Of a stretch of 64,000 nucleotides of DNA, positions 35,759 to 45,528 are shown piece by piece. A model generated the notes under the pieces. That model had not been told where the DNA came from. It was given only the letters and a program-made list of their open reading frames with translations, and searched no databases. This stretch comes from Desulfatibacillum alkenivorans DSM 16219. Its GTDB lineage: Bacteria > Desulfobacterota > Desulfobacteria > Desulfobacterales > Desulfatibacillaceae. Positions within the stretch are counted from its first letter, which is position 1; each line of letters begins with the position of its first letter. Position numbers and translations under genes: made by a program. The stretch spans positions 1-64,000 of the forward strand of contig NZ_FQZU01000026.1 of assembly GCF_900142135.1 (NCBI RefSeq), written 5' to 3'.

Positions 35759-36679
35759 ATGAAAGTTGACATCACTACTCTCTCGGACTTGTCCAAAGAG
35801 CAGATAGACGAATTATTCGCCAACGCCCGGGAGGGAAAGAAAAAACACAAGCAAGGCGTTTACGAGCCCGTATTGCAGGGCAAGACCGCCGGCCTGGTTT
35901 TTGACAAACCCTCCACGAGGACTCGCGTTTCTTTTGAAGCAGCCATGATTCAGCTTGGCGGCGTGCCCATGTACATTCAATCCGGCGATACGCAGATCAA
36001 GCGTCAGGAGCCGGTGGAAGATACGGCCCGGGTGCTGTCCCGGTATCTGGACGCCCTGGTGGTGCGGACCTTTTCCCAGGAGTTTGTGGAAGATTTGGCC
36101 AGAGAGGCCTCCATACCCATCATCAACGCCCTGACCGACATGTACCACCCCTGTCAGGTTTTAAGCGACCTTCTGACGGTCATCGAACTCAAAGGCGGAT
36201 ATGAAGGCGTAAAGATCGTCTGGATCGGCGACGGAAACAACGTGGCCCACTCCTGGATATCAGCGGCCGCCATTCTGGGCCTGGATCTGGTGCTGGCCTG
36301 CCCGGACGATCATCAGCCCGAGCAGACCGTTCTGGACAAGGTTAAAAACAGTTCCGCGGGAAGCGTCAAGGTTGTCAGCGATCCCAGGGAAGCCGCCGTG
36401 GGCGCGGACGTTTTGTACACCGACGTTTGGGCCAGCATGGGCCAGGAGGAGGAAAGCGACGAAAGGATGAAGTCCTTTGAAGGGTACGTCGTGGATCAGA
36501 CCCTGGTAAACCTGGCCGCCAAGGATGTCAGCGTCATGCACTGCCTGCCGGCGCATCGGGGCGAGGAAATCACCGCCGGGGTTCTGGAAGGCCCCAATTC
36601 CGTGGTCTGGGATCAGGCCGAAAACAAGTTGCACATGCACAAGGCGATTTTGGACGCCTTGATCAGGCTTTGGAAATAG
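35759..36679 (+). CDS. argF: Ornithine carbamoyltransferase
   Basis: This enzyme makes citrulline from ornithine and carbamoyl phosphate. The 306 residues have [15 protein letters not shown] (carbamoyl-phosphate site), [34 protein letters not shown] and [13 protein letters not shown] (HCLP substrate loop). TAGGAGG precedes the ATG. It is 39 bp after argD. Confidence 0.96.
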   Translation: MKVDITTLSDLSKEQIDELFANAREGKKKHKQGVYEPVLQGKTAGLVFDKPSTRTRVSFEAAMIQLGGVPMYIQSGDTQIKRQEPVEDTARVLSRYLDALVVRTFSQEFVEDLAREASIPIINALTDMYHPCQVLSDLLTVIELKGGYEGVKIVWIGDGNNVAHSWISAAAILGLDLVLACPDDHQPEQTVLDKVKNSSAGSVKVVSDPREAAVGADVLYTDVWASMGQEEESDERMKSFEGYVVDQTLVNLAAKDVSVMHCLPAHRGEEITAGVLEGPNSVVWDQAENKLHMHKAILDALIRLWK

Positions 36680-36689
36680 GAGAAGCATC

Positions 36690-37892
36690 ATGGGAAAAGA
36701 TATTAAAAAGGTGGTCCTGGCGTATTCCGGCGGACTGGATACCTCCGTCATCTTAAAATGGCTTGTGGAAACCTACCAGTGCGAAGTAGTGGCTTTTTCC
36801 GCCGACATCGGGCAGGGCGAAGAGCTGGAGCCGGTCCGCGGCAAAGCCGAAGCCAGCGGCGCCTGCGCCGTATATATCGACGACCTGCGCGAGGAATTCG
36901 TGAAGGATTACGTGTTCCCCGCTTTCCGGGCTAACGCCATTTACGAGGGCCAGTACCTGCTGGGAACCTCCCTGGCCCGGCCTCTCATTTCCAAACGCCA
37001 GATGGAAATCGCCAAGCTGGAAGGCGCGGACGCGGTCAGCCACGGCGCCACGGGCAAGGGCAATGATCAGGTGCGGTTTGAACTGAGCTACCTGGCCATC
37101 GATCCGACCATCAAGATCATCGCCCCCTGGCGCGAATGGGACCTGAACTCCCGGACCAAGCTCATGGCTTACGCCGAAAAGCACGGCATTCCGGTCCCGA
37201 CGACCCAGGCCAAGCCCTACAGCTCGGACCGGAACCTGCTGCACATCAGCTTTGAAGGCGGAGTGCTGGAAGATCCCTGGGCGCCGCCGGAAGAGGACAT
37301 GTTCGTCATGTCCGTGTCGCCTCAGCAGGCGCCGGATCAGCCTGAAGAGGTGTTGATTCAGTTTGAACAGGGCAACCCCGTGGCGGTCAACGGAGAAAAG
37401 CTCTCTCCCGCCAATCTGCTGGCCAAGCTCAACGAACTGGGCGGCAAGCATGGCGTCGGACGCATGGATATTGTGGAAAACCGTTTCGTGGGCATGAAGT
37501 CCAGGGGCGTGTACGAAACTCCCGGCGGGACCATCCTGCGCATCGCCCATATGAACATGGAGACCCTCACCATGGACCGCGAAGTGGCCCATCTGCGGGA
37601 TTCCCTCATTCCCAAATACGCTGAACTGGTGTACAACGGATTCTGGTTCTCCCCGGAGATGAAGCTCTTGCAGACCACCATTGACGCCACCCAGGAAAAC
37701 GTGTGCGGCGAGGTGCTTTTGGAGCTTTATAAAGGCAATTGCCGGGTGCTGGGGCGCAGGTCGGACAAGTCCCTGTATCGCATGGATTTCGCCACCTTTG
37801 AAGAGGACGAGGTTTATCGCCAGAAGGACGCGGAAGGCTTTATCAGGCTGAACTCCCTGAGGCTCCGCATCCAGTCCATGTTGAACAAATAG
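36690..37892 (+). CDS. argG: Argininosuccinate synthase
   Basis: This enzyme joins citrulline and aspartate using ATP. The 400 residues have the PP-loop [16 protein letters not shown] at the N-terminus, [25 protein letters not shown] and SYTPSDRNLL-like [10 protein letters not shown]. It is full length. It lies 10 bp after argF and 10 bp before argH, so it is clearly in the operon. Confidence 0.96.
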   Translation: MGKDIKKVVLAYSGGLDTSVILKWLVETYQCEVVAFSADIGQGEELEPVRGKAEASGACAVYIDDLREEFVKDYVFPAFRANAIYEGQYLLGTSLARPLISKRQMEIAKLEGADAVSHGATGKGNDQVRFELSYLAIDPTIKIIAPWREWDLNSRTKLMAYAEKHGIPVPTTQAKPYSSDRNLLHISFEGGVLEDPWAPPEEDMFVMSVSPQQAPDQPEEVLIQFEQGNPVAVNGEKLSPANLLAKLNELGGKHGVGRMDIVENRFVGMKSRGVYETPGGTILRIAHMNMETLTMDREVAHLRDSLIPKYAELVYNGFWFSPEMKLLQTTIDATQENVCGEVLLELYKGNCRVLGRRSDKSLYRMDFATFEEDEVYRQKDAEGFIRLNSLRLRIQSMLNK

Positions 37893-37902
37893 GAGTCGGG
37901 TG

Positions 37903-39300
37903 ATGGCTGAGCACAAACCCTGGGACGGCAGGTTCGCCGAAAAAACCGATGACATGGTGGAGGCTTTCACCTCCTCCATTCAGGTGGACAAGCGCCTGTA
38001 CGCCCATGACATAACGGGCAGCATCGCCCACGCACGGACCCTGGCCGAAGCCGGAGTGATCGACTCCGACGAGGCCGACGCCATGGAAAAGGGGCTCCGG
38101 CAGGTAAAAGGCGAAATCGAGGCCGGAAACTTCAAATACGACGACAGCCTGGAAGACATCCATATGCACATCGAATCCAGGCTGACGGAAATTCTGGGGC
38201 CGACGGCGGCCAAGCTCCACACGGGGCGCAGCCGGAACGACCAGATCGCCCTGGACAACCGTTTGTATTTGCGGGACGAAACCCGGCAAATCGTCGCCAT
38301 GCTTCATGAACTGCGCCAGGCTATTGTGGATTCGGCCCAGGCTCATCTGGATTACTTCGTTCCGGGCTACACCCATTTGCAGCGGGCTCAGCCGGTGCTG
38401 CTTTCCCATCATCTCATGGCGTATTACGAGATGTTCACCAGGGACAGCGACCGGTTTACGGACGCCTTGTACCGAATCAATGTAATGCCCCTGGGAAGCG
38501 CCGCCCTGGCCGGGACGACCTTTCCCCTGGACCGGGAGTATACAGCCTCTCTCCTGGGCTTTGAGGGCGTTACGCAGAACAGTATGGATGCGGTTTCGGA
38601 CCGGGATTTCATCATGGAGTTCCTGTCCGACGCCAGCATCTGCATGGTGCACCTTTCCAGGATGAGCGAGGAGCTGGTTCTCTGGTCTTCCAGTGAATTC
38701 GCTTTTCTCAACATGCCGGACGCATTCGCCACCGGCAGCAGCATCATGCCCCAGAAAAAGAACCCGGACGTCCCGGAACTGGTGCGGGGGAAGACGGGCC
38801 GCGTCGTCGGCAGCCTCATGGCTATTCTGACCACCATGAAATCCCTGCCCATGGCCTACAACCGGGACATGCAGGAGGACAAGCCGCCGCTCTTTGATGC
38901 GGTGGACACCTTGAAGGCCTGCGTCGCCATGTTCGCCCGGATGGTTCCCAAGCTGGAATTCAACCGGAGAAACATGTTCGACGCCTCCAATCAGGGATTT
39001 TTAAACGCCACGGACATGGCCGACTATCTGGTGGAAAAAGGCGTGCCTTTTCGCGAAGCCCACGGAATCGTGGGCCGGGCCGTGGCTTATGCTCTGGATC
39101 GGGGCAGGGAGTTGCACGAGATTTCCCTGAACGATCTGCGCAAGTTTTCGGATAAACTGGAAAAAGATTTGTATGAAGCCCTTACTGTGGAGCATGTTGT
39201 GGAGCGCCGCCGCACCATAGGCGGGACGGCCTCCGTCAATGTAATCGCCGCCATCGGCCGGGCTCAGACCCAGCTTCAGGCGGAGACTTCGGGAGACTGA
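37903..39300 (+). CDS. argH: Argininosuccinate lyase
   Basis: This is the last arginine step: it cleaves argininosuccinate to arginine and fumarate. The 465 residues have WDGRFAEKTDDMVEAF, HTGRSRNDQIALDNRLYLRDE, the signature GSSIMPQKKNPDVPELVRGKTGRV and EVVERRRTIGGTA-like VEHVVERRRTIGGTAS. ATG 37903 follows TAGGAG; a GTG three bases earlier is an alternative. It is the end of the arginine part of the operon; the lipoprotein gene follows within 8 bp. Confidence 0.96.
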   Translation: MAEHKPWDGRFAEKTDDMVEAFTSSIQVDKRLYAHDITGSIAHARTLAEAGVIDSDEADAMEKGLRQVKGEIEAGNFKYDDSLEDIHMHIESRLTEILGPTAAKLHTGRSRNDQIALDNRLYLRDETRQIVAMLHELRQAIVDSAQAHLDYFVPGYTHLQRAQPVLLSHHLMAYYEMFTRDSDRFTDALYRINVMPLGSAALAGTTFPLDREYTASLLGFEGVTQNSMDAVSDRDFIMEFLSDASICMVHLSRMSEELVLWSSSEFAFLNMPDAFATGSSIMPQKKNPDVPELVRGKTGRVVGSLMAILTTMKSLPMAYNRDMQEDKPPLFDAVDTLKACVAMFARMVPKLEFNRRNMFDASNQGFLNATDMADYLVEKGVPFREAHGIVGRAVAYALDRGRELHEISLNDLRKFSDKLEKDLYEALTVEHVVERRRTIGGTASVNVIAAIGRAQTQLQAETSGD

Positions 39301-39308
39301 CCTTGACA

Positions 39309-39767
39309 ATGCCGGGAATGCGACAATACTTCATATGTACGCTGGCTCTAATCCTCGCTCTCAGCATAGGATGCGGGAAAAAAGGCCCCCCAAGGGCGCC
39401 CCACACCCAGCCTCCGGCGCCCGCTTGCGGTTTGGAAACGGAACTGCTGGAAGACAGCAGGGTGCGGCTGACCTGGAACCAGGCCGGGTGCGTTGCAGGC
39501 GGCAAGGTGGATGGATTCGCCGTATTTATGGCCCGGGAAAAGCTGGACAAGGAGGCGTGCAAGAACTGCCCCATGAATTTCCAGCGGATCGCCGACGTGC
39601 ACGTGGGCAAGTTCAATCCCTGGCAGACCCAGTCGGACAAAGCCGTGCACATGACGCCGGTACTGGAAGGGTTCAGGTATATTTTCAAGGTGACGGCCTT
39701 CGGGCCCGGAGGGGAAGCGCAGGATTCGGAAAGGGTGAGCGTGGACGTAATTCCCGCAGCGCCCTGA
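39309..39767 (+). CDS. LptM-like lipoprotein with extra C-terminal domain
   Basis: This 152-residue secreted lipoprotein starts between argH and lysA. A signal peptide (RQYFICTLALILALSIGCGKK) ends in a lipobox with Cys at ~residue 25. The mature N-terminus CGKKGPPRAP is the hallmark of LptM/YifL-type lipoproteins, which are often encoded beside lysA or dapF. Here the chain continues ~115 residues: a Pro-rich spacer and a region (RVRLTWNQAGC to FRYIFKVTAFGPGGEAQDSERVSV) that reads like a fibronectin type III-like domain. The start is uncertain (TTG 39303, ATG 39309, ATG 39318). A role in outer-membrane LPS-transport assembly is an inference from the N-terminus only. Confidence 0.7.
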   Translation: MPGMRQYFICTLALILALSIGCGKKGPPRAPHTQPPAPACGLETELLEDSRVRLTWNQAGCVAGGKVDGFAVFMAREKLDKEACKNCPMNFQRIADVHVGKFNPWQTQSDKAVHMTPVLEGFRYIFKVTAFGPGGEAQDSERVSVDVIPAAP

Positions 39768-39811
39768 TCGCACGACAAACAATATAGCGTCAGAACAAGG
39801 ACCGTTTTGCC

Positions 39812-41071
39812 ATGCATCATTTTCAGTATCAGAATAATGCTCTTTATTGCGAGGACGTCCCGGTTGCGGATATCGCCGCCAAACTGGGAACGCCTCTTTT
39901 CATTTACAGCCATGCTACCCTTACCCGTCACTTTCAGGCCTTTGACAAGGCTTTCGGAGACGTGGATCATATTATCTGCTACTCGGCCAAGGCCAACACC
40001 AACGGCGCTATCCTGAAGATGTTCGCGGATATGGGCACGGGCCTGGACGTGGTTTCCGGCGGAGAGCTTCATCGAGGCTTGAAAGCGGGCATCCCGGCCA
40101 ATAAAATCGCCTACGCAGGCGTAGGCAAGACCCGGGATGAAATCGACCTGGCTCTCAACTCCGGCATTCTCATGTTCAATGTGGAATCCTTTGAGGAGCT
40201 TCAGGCCATCAACGCCCGGGCCAAGGCATTGGGCAAGAAAGCCCCCATTTCCCTGCGGGTCAACCCCAATGTGGACGCCAAAACCCATCCCTACATCTCC
40301 ACGGGCATGAAAAAGAACAAGTTCGGCATCGCCAAGGAGGCGGTTGTAGAGGCTTATAAGGCGGCTCACGACCTGGACTCCACGGAGGTGGTGGGCATTG
40401 ATTTTCACATCGGGTCCCAGATCACCCAGGTAGGGCCCTTTGTGGAAGCCATGGAAAGCGTCAAATCCCTGGCCGCTGAGCTTAAAGGCATGGGAATTGA
40501 CATCAAGTACCTGGACGTGGGCGGCGGATTGGGGATCAATTATGACGACGAAGAGCCCCCCGAGCCCGATGAATACGCCAAGGCCATTTGCAAGGTGATT
40601 GCGGACTTCCCCATCACCGTGGTTTTGGAGCCCGGCAGGGCCATGGTGGGCAATGCGGGAATCATGGTGACCAGGTTCCTGTATCTCAAAGAGGGCGCGA
40701 CCAAGAATTTCATCATAGTGGACGCGGGCATGAACGACCTGATCCGGCCGTCCATCTACGACGCCTTTCATTTGATTCAGCCCGTAAACAAACGGGAAGG
40801 CGATCCCCTTACCGGCGACGTGGTCGGCCCCATTTGCGAGTCCACGGACTTTTTGGCCAAGGACCGGGAAATCGGCGCCGTAGTCCCGGGGGATTTGCTG
40901 GCGGTTATGAGCGCAGGCGCGTACGGATTCGCCATGTCCTCCAATTACAACTCCCGTCCCAGGGCTTGCGAGGTCATGGTGAAAGGGAATGTCTTTGAAG
41001 TCATTCGGCAGCGCGAGAATTACGAAGATCTTACGCGGGGGGAAGTTATTCCAACCTTTTTATTAGGATAA
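39812..41071 (+). CDS. lysA: Diaminopimelate decarboxylase
   Basis: This PLP enzyme forms lysine from meso-diaminopimelate. The 419 residues have the PLP lysine in ICYSAKANTNGAIL, VSGGELHRGLKAG, SLRVNPNVDAKTHPYISTGMKKNKFGI, HIGSQIT, DVGGGLGI, VLEPGRAMVGNAG and CESTDFLA. It is full length. dapF starts 7 bp after its stop. Confidence 0.96.
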   Translation: MHHFQYQNNALYCEDVPVADIAAKLGTPLFIYSHATLTRHFQAFDKAFGDVDHIICYSAKANTNGAILKMFADMGTGLDVVSGGELHRGLKAGIPANKIAYAGVGKTRDEIDLALNSGILMFNVESFEELQAINARAKALGKKAPISLRVNPNVDAKTHPYISTGMKKNKFGIAKEAVVEAYKAAHDLDSTEVVGIDFHIGSQITQVGPFVEAMESVKSLAAELKGMGIDIKYLDVGGGLGINYDDEEPPEPDEYAKAICKVIADFPITVVLEPGRAMVGNAGIMVTRFLYLKEGATKNFIIVDAGMNDLIRPSIYDAFHLIQPVNKREGDPLTGDVVGPICESTDFLAKDREIGAVVPGDLLAVMSAGAYGFAMSSNYNSRPRACEVMVKGNVFEVIRQRENYEDLTRGEVIPTFLLG

Positions 41072-41077
41072 ATCAAG

Positions 41078-41914
41078 ATGACCGGTTTGCAGTTTTACAA
41101 GATGAGCGGAAGCGGCAACGATTTTATTATCGCTGACAATCGTGACGGAAAAATAGCCAAGGACGACATGCCTGGGCTTGCAAAAGCCTTGTGCGCCCGA
41201 AAGATTTCCATAGGCGCCGACGGGTTAGTCCTTGTAGAAAACAGCGACCAGTGCGACTTCAAGTGGCAGTTTTACAACTCCGACGGCAGTGAAGCGGAAA
41301 TGTGCGGCAACGCTTCCAGATGCGTGGCCCGTTTCGCCTATCTGAACAAGATCGCCGGCGAAAAAATGACCTTTGAAACCCTGGCCGGCGTCATTCATGC
41401 CGAGGTCTTGGGCGAGACCGTCAAGGCGGGGCTGACCGATCCCACGGACGTCAAATATTTTTACGCCCTGGACGTGGACGGAACCACTTGCAATGTCACC
41501 AGCATGAATACGGGCGTGCCTCATGTGGTGCTTTTGGTGGGCGACATCGAAAAGCCGGACGTAGAGGAACTGGGCCGTAAAATCCGGTATCACGAAGCCT
41601 TCGCTCCGGCCGGAACCAACGTGAACTTCGTGGAGTTCCGCCGCAGAGAGCTTGCCGTGCGCACCTACGAAAGAGGCGTGGAAGGCGAAACCCTGGCCTG
41701 CGGAACCGGCGCCGTGGCTGCAGCCCTCGCCCGGGTGGCGGCGGACGCGGCTTTGTCTCCGGTCAAGGTTTTGACGCGCAGCGGGGAGTATCTTTACGTG
41801 CATTACAAGCGCGTGCCCGGCGGATACGGCAATATCTTTCTCGAAGGGGACGCCAATATTATTTACACGGGAGAAATCGGGCCGGACGCCCTGAAACTGG
41901 CCCAAAAAGAATAA
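41078..41914 (+). CDS. dapF: Diaminopimelate epimerase
   Basis: This enzyme converts LL- to meso-diaminopimelate by a two-cysteine mechanism. Both are visible in 278 residues: MCGNASRCVARF (first Cys ~75) and ETLACGTGAVAAALA (second Cys ~213). The N-terminus KMSGSGNDFIIADNRDG and GADGLVLVE complete the family pattern. It is 7 bp after lysA and 17 bp before dapL. Confidence 0.96.
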   Translation: MTGLQFYKMSGSGNDFIIADNRDGKIAKDDMPGLAKALCARKISIGADGLVLVENSDQCDFKWQFYNSDGSEAEMCGNASRCVARFAYLNKIAGEKMTFETLAGVIHAEVLGETVKAGLTDPTDVKYFYALDVDGTTCNVTSMNTGVPHVVLLVGDIEKPDVEELGRKIRYHEAFAPAGTNVNFVEFRRRELAVRTYERGVEGETLACGTGAVAAALARVAADAALSPVKVLTRSGEYLYVHYKRVPGGYGNIFLEGDANIIYTGEIGPDALKLAQKE

Positions 41915-41930
41915 GCGGAAAGGATGGATC

Positions 41931-43097
41931 ATGGATCAATTTGAAAAAGCGGACAGGCTTAAACAACTTCCACCCTATTTATTTGCGGAAATCGACCGGA
42001 AAAAGGAAGAGGTTCGCGCCAAGGGCGTGGACATTATCGACCTGGGCGTAGGCGATCCCGACCTGCCCACTCCGGATCACATCATCAAAGCCTTGAACGA
42101 GGCCGCCAAAGATCCCCGGTTTCACCGCTATCCTTCCTATTCCGGCATGGGCGCGTTCAATAAGGCGGTCGCCCGTTTTTACGACAAGCGCTTCGGCGTG
42201 AACCTGGAGCTTTCGGAGATCATCACCCTGATCGGCTCCAAGGAAGGCATCGCCCACATCCCCCTGGCGTACATCAATCCCGGGGACGTGGCCCTGGTTC
42301 CCAGTCCGGCCTACCCGGTCTATCAGATCGGCGTGGAGTTCTGCGGCGGATCCTGCCATATCATGCCGTTGCTGAAGGAAAACGGCTTTTTGCCCGACCT
42401 GGACGCCATTCCCGAGGACGTCGCGTCCAAGGCCAAGCTCATGTTCATCAATTATCCCAACAACCCCACGGCCGCCGTGGCTGACGAGGCGTTTTTCAAG
42501 AAGGTCATTGAATTCGCCAAAAAATATAAAATCATCGTCTGCCACGACGCCGCCTATACAGAAATGTCCTTTGACGGATTCGCTCCCATGAGCTTCATGG
42601 AAGTGGACGGCGCCAAGGAAGTGGGCATTGAGTTCCACTCCCTGTCCAAGACATACAACATGACCGGCTGGCGCCTGGGATTCGCGGTAGGGAACGCCGA
42701 AGTCATCGGCGCCCTGGGCAAGGTCAAGAGCAACATCGATTCCGGCGCCTTCGACGCCGTGCAAATGGCGGGCATCGAAGCCCTGGACGGCGACCAGCAA
42801 TGCGTGGCCGACAACGCCGGGATTTACCAGGAGCGCCGCGACCTGCTTATGGAAGGCCTGAACGCCATGGGCCTCAAGTGCACGCCGCCCAAGGCCACTT
42901 TCTACATGTGGGTCGAGGTTCCGGAAGGGTACTCCTCGGCGGATTTCTGCGCCAAGCTCCTGACCGAGGCGGGCATTGTGGCCACCCCGGGCAACGGATT
43001 CGGCGCGCCGGGCGAAGGCTATTTTCGTATGGCCCTCACCCAGAACAAGGACCGCATGGCCGAAGCGGTCAAGCGCATGCAGGAATTAAAGCTCTAA
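41931..43097 (+). CDS. dapL: LL-diaminopimelate aminotransferase
   Basis: This enzyme makes LL-diaminopimelate directly from tetrahydrodipicolinate and glutamate, bypassing the DapD/DapC/DapE route. The 388-residue fold-type I aminotransferase has DLGVGDPDLPTPDHIIKALNEA, YPSYSGMGAFNKAVA, FINYPNNPTAAVADEAFF, the PLP lysine in HSLSKTYNMTGWRLGF and GFGAPGEGYFRMALT. It is the archaeal/delta-proteobacterial (DapL2-like) version judged by length. Placement beside lysA-dapF supports lysine synthesis rather than a general aspartate aminotransferase. Confidence 0.88.
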   Translation: MDQFEKADRLKQLPPYLFAEIDRKKEEVRAKGVDIIDLGVGDPDLPTPDHIIKALNEAAKDPRFHRYPSYSGMGAFNKAVARFYDKRFGVNLELSEIITLIGSKEGIAHIPLAYINPGDVALVPSPAYPVYQIGVEFCGGSCHIMPLLKENGFLPDLDAIPEDVASKAKLMFINYPNNPTAAVADEAFFKKVIEFAKKYKIIVCHDAAYTEMSFDGFAPMSFMEVDGAKEVGIEFHSLSKTYNMTGWRLGFAVGNAEVIGALGKVKSNIDSGAFDAVQMAGIEALDGDQQCVADNAGIYQERRDLLMEGLNAMGLKCTPPKATFYMWVEVPEGYSSADFCAKLLTEAGIVATPGNGFGAPGEGYFRMALTQNKDRMAEAVKRMQELKL

Positions 43098-43109
43098 GGA
43101 AAGATCGCA

Positions 43110-43625
43110 TTGGAGCATACCGTATACATCGGGTTCGGGTCCAACATGGGAGACCTGAAGAAAAACTGCCAGTGGGCCATGGACAGCCTGAGCCGGTCCG
43201 GAGTCTGCATGGTGGAAAAGATCTCCCGCCTGTATGATACCGAGCCCGTGGATTACGAAGCCCAGGACAGGTTTATGAACGGGGCGGCCAGGATCAGGAC
43301 AAGCCTGGCGCCCCGGGATCTTTTGGCCTTGCTAAAATCCCTGGAAAGAGAAGCGGGGCGCAGCAGCGCAGGCCCCCGTTTCGGCCCCAGGGTCCTGGAT
43401 ATGGATATCCTGTTTTTCGGAGACCTTGTCATGGAATCGGGGGATTTGGAAATACCCCACCCCCGGCTTCATAAAAGGCGGTTTGTTTTAGCCCCGCTTT
43501 GTGATATAGCTCCGGAATTGCAGCATCCGGTTTTAAAAAAGACAGTTAGCTCACTTCTGGACAAACTGGATGACGGCGGCAAGGATGTCATGGTATTGGA
43601 GGACGTCCTTGCAATAACGGCGTGA
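43110..43625 (+). CDS. folK: 6-hydroxymethyl-7,8-dihydropterin pyrophosphokinase (HPPK)
   Basis: This folate pathway enzyme transfers pyrophosphate from ATP. The 171 residues carry YIGFGSNMGDLKKNC (N-terminal signature), LYDTEPVDYEAQDRFMNGAARI, and RFGPRVLDMDILFFGD with the metal-binding D-x-D, then IPHPRLHKRRFVLAPL. The start is the TTG at 43110. It lies 12 bp after dapL, so it is probably in the same transcript. Confidence 0.93.
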   Translation: MEHTVYIGFGSNMGDLKKNCQWAMDSLSRSGVCMVEKISRLYDTEPVDYEAQDRFMNGAARIRTSLAPRDLLALLKSLEREAGRSSAGPRFGPRVLDMDILFFGDLVMESGDLEIPHPRLHKRRFVLAPLCDIAPELQHPVLKKTVSSLLDKLDDGGKDVMVLEDVLAITA

Positions 43626-43668
43626 ATCCGGCTTGACCGGAGCGCCGAAATAGCTTAAGGGGTTGCTC

Positions 43669-43920
43669 ATGTGGCTAAAATTTTTAATATTTGCCGGGTT
43701 GGGTTACATGGTGTACAAGGCCCTGGCAGGCCCCGGACCTGAAAAAAACAGGCCCCGGATGGATCGCCAGGACGTCCGGCAGATAGACGATGTCATGGTG
43801 CAGGACCCGGTTTGCAAGGTGTATTTTCCCAAGCGGGAAGGGGTTGCAGCCAAAGTGGACGGACAGCTCATGTATTTCTGCAGCGAGGAGTGCATGAAAA
43901 AATATCTTAATCAAAAATAA
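43669..43920 (+). CDS. Membrane-anchored YHS/TRASH-domain protein
   Basis: This is 83 residues with one N-terminal transmembrane helix (LKFLIFAGLGYMVYKALA) and a cytosolic or periplasmic YHS/TRASH metal knuckle: VQDPVCKVYFPKREG and MYFCSEECMKKYL, with three cysteines likely binding a metal ion. AAGGGG precedes the ATG. Single-helix YHS proteins are frequent in sulfate reducers. Metal sensing or handling is inferred from the domain. Confidence 0.7.
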   Translation: MWLKFLIFAGLGYMVYKALAGPGPEKNRPRMDRQDVRQIDDVMVQDPVCKVYFPKREGVAAKVDGQLMYFCSEECMKKYLNQK

Positions 43921-43960
43921 ACCGGAATAAAAAAACACACTCAAACAAGGAGCGCGGCGG

Positions 43961-44605
43961 ATGAAGTTTTTTATCGATACGGCCAACATCGACGAGATCA
44001 AAGAGGCCAACAGCATGGGAATGGTGGACGGCGTAACGACCAACCCGTCCCTGATTGCAAAAGAAGGAAGGCCTTTTGAGGATATCATCAAAGATATCTG
44101 CGCCGAGGTGGACGGCCCCATCAGCGCCGAGGTTATCAGCACCGAGGCCAAGTCCATGATTGAAGAGGGCAAAAAGCTGGCTGCTATCCATAAGAACATC
44201 GTCATCAAGATCCCCATGATTCCCGACGGCATGATCGCCACCCGCGCCCTGTCCTCGGAAGGCATTCCGGTCAACGTGACCCTGGTGTTTTCTCCTTTGC
44301 AGGCATTGGTTGCGGCCAAAGCGGGCGCCGCCTACGTCAGCCCTTTTGTGGGACGCCTGGACGACCTGGCCAACGAAGGCATGCTCCTGATTGAGCAGAT
44401 GGTGACCATTTACAACAACTACGCCTTTGACACCGAAGTGCTGGTCGCCAGCGTACGCAATCCGCTGCACGTGCTGGAAGCAGCCATGATGGGCGCAGAC
44501 GTAGCCACCATCCCCTTTGGCGTTATCAAGAAAATGATGGGCCATCCCCTGACGGACAAGGGCCTGGCAGCCTTTCTGGCGGACTACGAAAAGTCCAAAA
44601 AGTAA
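43961..44605 (+). CDS. tal: Transaldolase-like (TalC/Fsa) sugar-phosphate enzyme
   Basis: This 214-residue small TIM-barrel belongs to the TalC/fructose-6-phosphate aldolase family. [13 protein letters not shown] starts it, then [14 protein letters not shown], the Schiff-base lysine in [11 protein letters not shown] (~residue 83), [14 protein letters not shown] and [17 protein letters not shown] precedes the ATG. Sequence alone does not separate transaldolase from F6P aldolase. It supports non-oxidative pentose phosphate interconversions. Confidence 0.9.
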   Translation: MKFFIDTANIDEIKEANSMGMVDGVTTNPSLIAKEGRPFEDIIKDICAEVDGPISAEVISTEAKSMIEEGKKLAAIHKNIVIKIPMIPDGMIATRALSSEGIPVNVTLVFSPLQALVAAKAGAAYVSPFVGRLDDLANEGMLLIEQMVTIYNNYAFDTEVLVASVRNPLHVLEAAMMGADVATIPFGVIKKMMGHPLTDKGLAAFLADYEKSKK

Positions 44606-44634
44606 GCCCCAAACCGGTCCGTAATAGGAATATC

Positions 44635-45222
44635 ATGGCTTCAGGTCGCTCTTTCAAGGACATTGTGCTGCATCCAAACACCCTGACTTTATTCAGGGTG
44701 GTGACTATCCCCGGCATCGTTATACTGTTGCTGCCCCAGGAGCCGGGCAAACTGTTTTGCTTTATCGCCGCCATTTTGTTTTCGTTGGCGGCCATAAGCG
44801 ACGGGCTGGACGGCTATTACGCCCGATCCCTGGGACTTGTCTCCAACTTCGGCAAGTTCATGGACCCCCTGGCCGACAAGCTCCTGGTCATGTCCACCCT
44901 GACCATGCTCACATGGCACCAGTGGATTCCAGGCTGGATAGCCTGCATCATCGTAGGCCGCGAACTGGCCGTAACCGGACTCAGGGGCATCGCCGCGGAG
45001 CAGGGCAAAGTCATTGCCGCGGAAAAACTGGGCAAGTATAAAATGGGCTTCCAGATCGGGGCGATCATCCCCTTGCTGCTTCATCACAAGTATTATTTTA
45101 CGGAGAGTTTTTTCCTGGATTTCGGGCAGGTGGGATACTGGGTTTTATGGATCGCTTTGGTCTTTACCATCTGGTCCGGCGCCGAGTATTTCAGGAACTA
45201 TTCAAAGGTCATCAGAAGTTGA
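44635..45222 (+). CDS. pgsA: CDP-diacylglycerol-glycerol-3-phosphate 3-phosphatidyltransferase
   Basis: This membrane enzyme makes phosphatidylglycerol phosphate. The 195-residue protein has the CDP-alcohol phosphotransferase motif DGYYARSLGLVSNFGKFMD followed by PLADKLL (D-G-x2-A-R-x8-G-x3-D-x3-D), four or more hydrophobic helices, and the opening NTLTLFRVVTIPGI. AGGAAT precedes the ATG. It is the last gene before the tRNA pair. Confidence 0.93.
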   Translation: MASGRSFKDIVLHPNTLTLFRVVTIPGIVILLLPQEPGKLFCFIAAILFSLAAISDGLDGYYARSLGLVSNFGKFMDPLADKLLVMSTLTMLTWHQWIPGWIACIIVGRELAVTGLRGIAAEQGKVIAAEKLGKYKMGFQIGAIIPLLLHHKYYFTESFFLDFGQVGYWVLWIALVFTIWSGAEYFRNYSKVIRS

Positions 45223-45251
45223 ATTTTAGGCTTTTGTTAGCGTTTTTTTAG

Positions 45252-45280
45252 TTGACAAACCCCGCCTGTTCTGGGTAAGT
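45252..45280 (+). promoter_or_regulatory. Possible promoter of the tRNA-Gly/tRNA-Cys pair
   Basis: TTGACA (45252-45257) is followed after 17 bases by a weak -10, GTAAGT (45275-45280), 13 bases before tRNA-Gly. Confidence 0.45.
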
Positions 45281-45292
45281 AGGGGGCGCTGA

Positions 45293-45367
45293 GCGGGAAT
45301 AACTCAGTGGTAGAGTGCGACCTTGCCAAGGTCGAAGTCGCGGGTTCAAATCCCGTTTCCCGCTCCA
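45293..45367 (+). tRNA. tRNA-Gly (GCC)
   Basis: The acceptor stem GCGGGAA pairs with TTCCCGC and the 3' CCA is encoded. The D-loop has CAGTGGTAGAG, the anticodon loop TTGCCAA reads GCC, and the T-arm is CGGGTTCAAATCCCG. All arms fold without mismatch. Confidence 0.95.
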
Positions 45368-45376
45368 TTTTTTTTG

Positions 45377-45451
45377 GGCGGCATAGCCAAGTGGTAAGGC
45401 AGCGGACTGCAAATCCGTTATTCTCCGGTTCAAATCCGGATGCCGCCTCCA
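45377..45451 (+). tRNA. tRNA-Cys (GCA)
   Basis: The acceptor stem GGCGGCA pairs with TGCCGCC with an encoded CCA. The anticodon loop CTGCAAA reads GCA, and the T-arm is CCGGTTCAAATCCGG. It is nine bases after tRNA-Gly. It borders the accessory island, so its 3' end is a natural integration site. Confidence 0.95.
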
Positions 45452-45463
45452 TAAGAAAATCAA

Positions 45464-45495
45464 AGGGTTAGCTCGTTTTGGGCTAACCTTTTTTT
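45464..45495 (+). terminator. Terminator after tRNA-Cys
   Basis: GGTTAGC (45466-45472) pairs with GCTAACC (45482-45488) and is followed by seven T residues. Confidence 0.8.
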
Positions 45496-45528
45496 ATGCC
45501 CAAAATGGCCGATTGCGCCAAATTGCGC

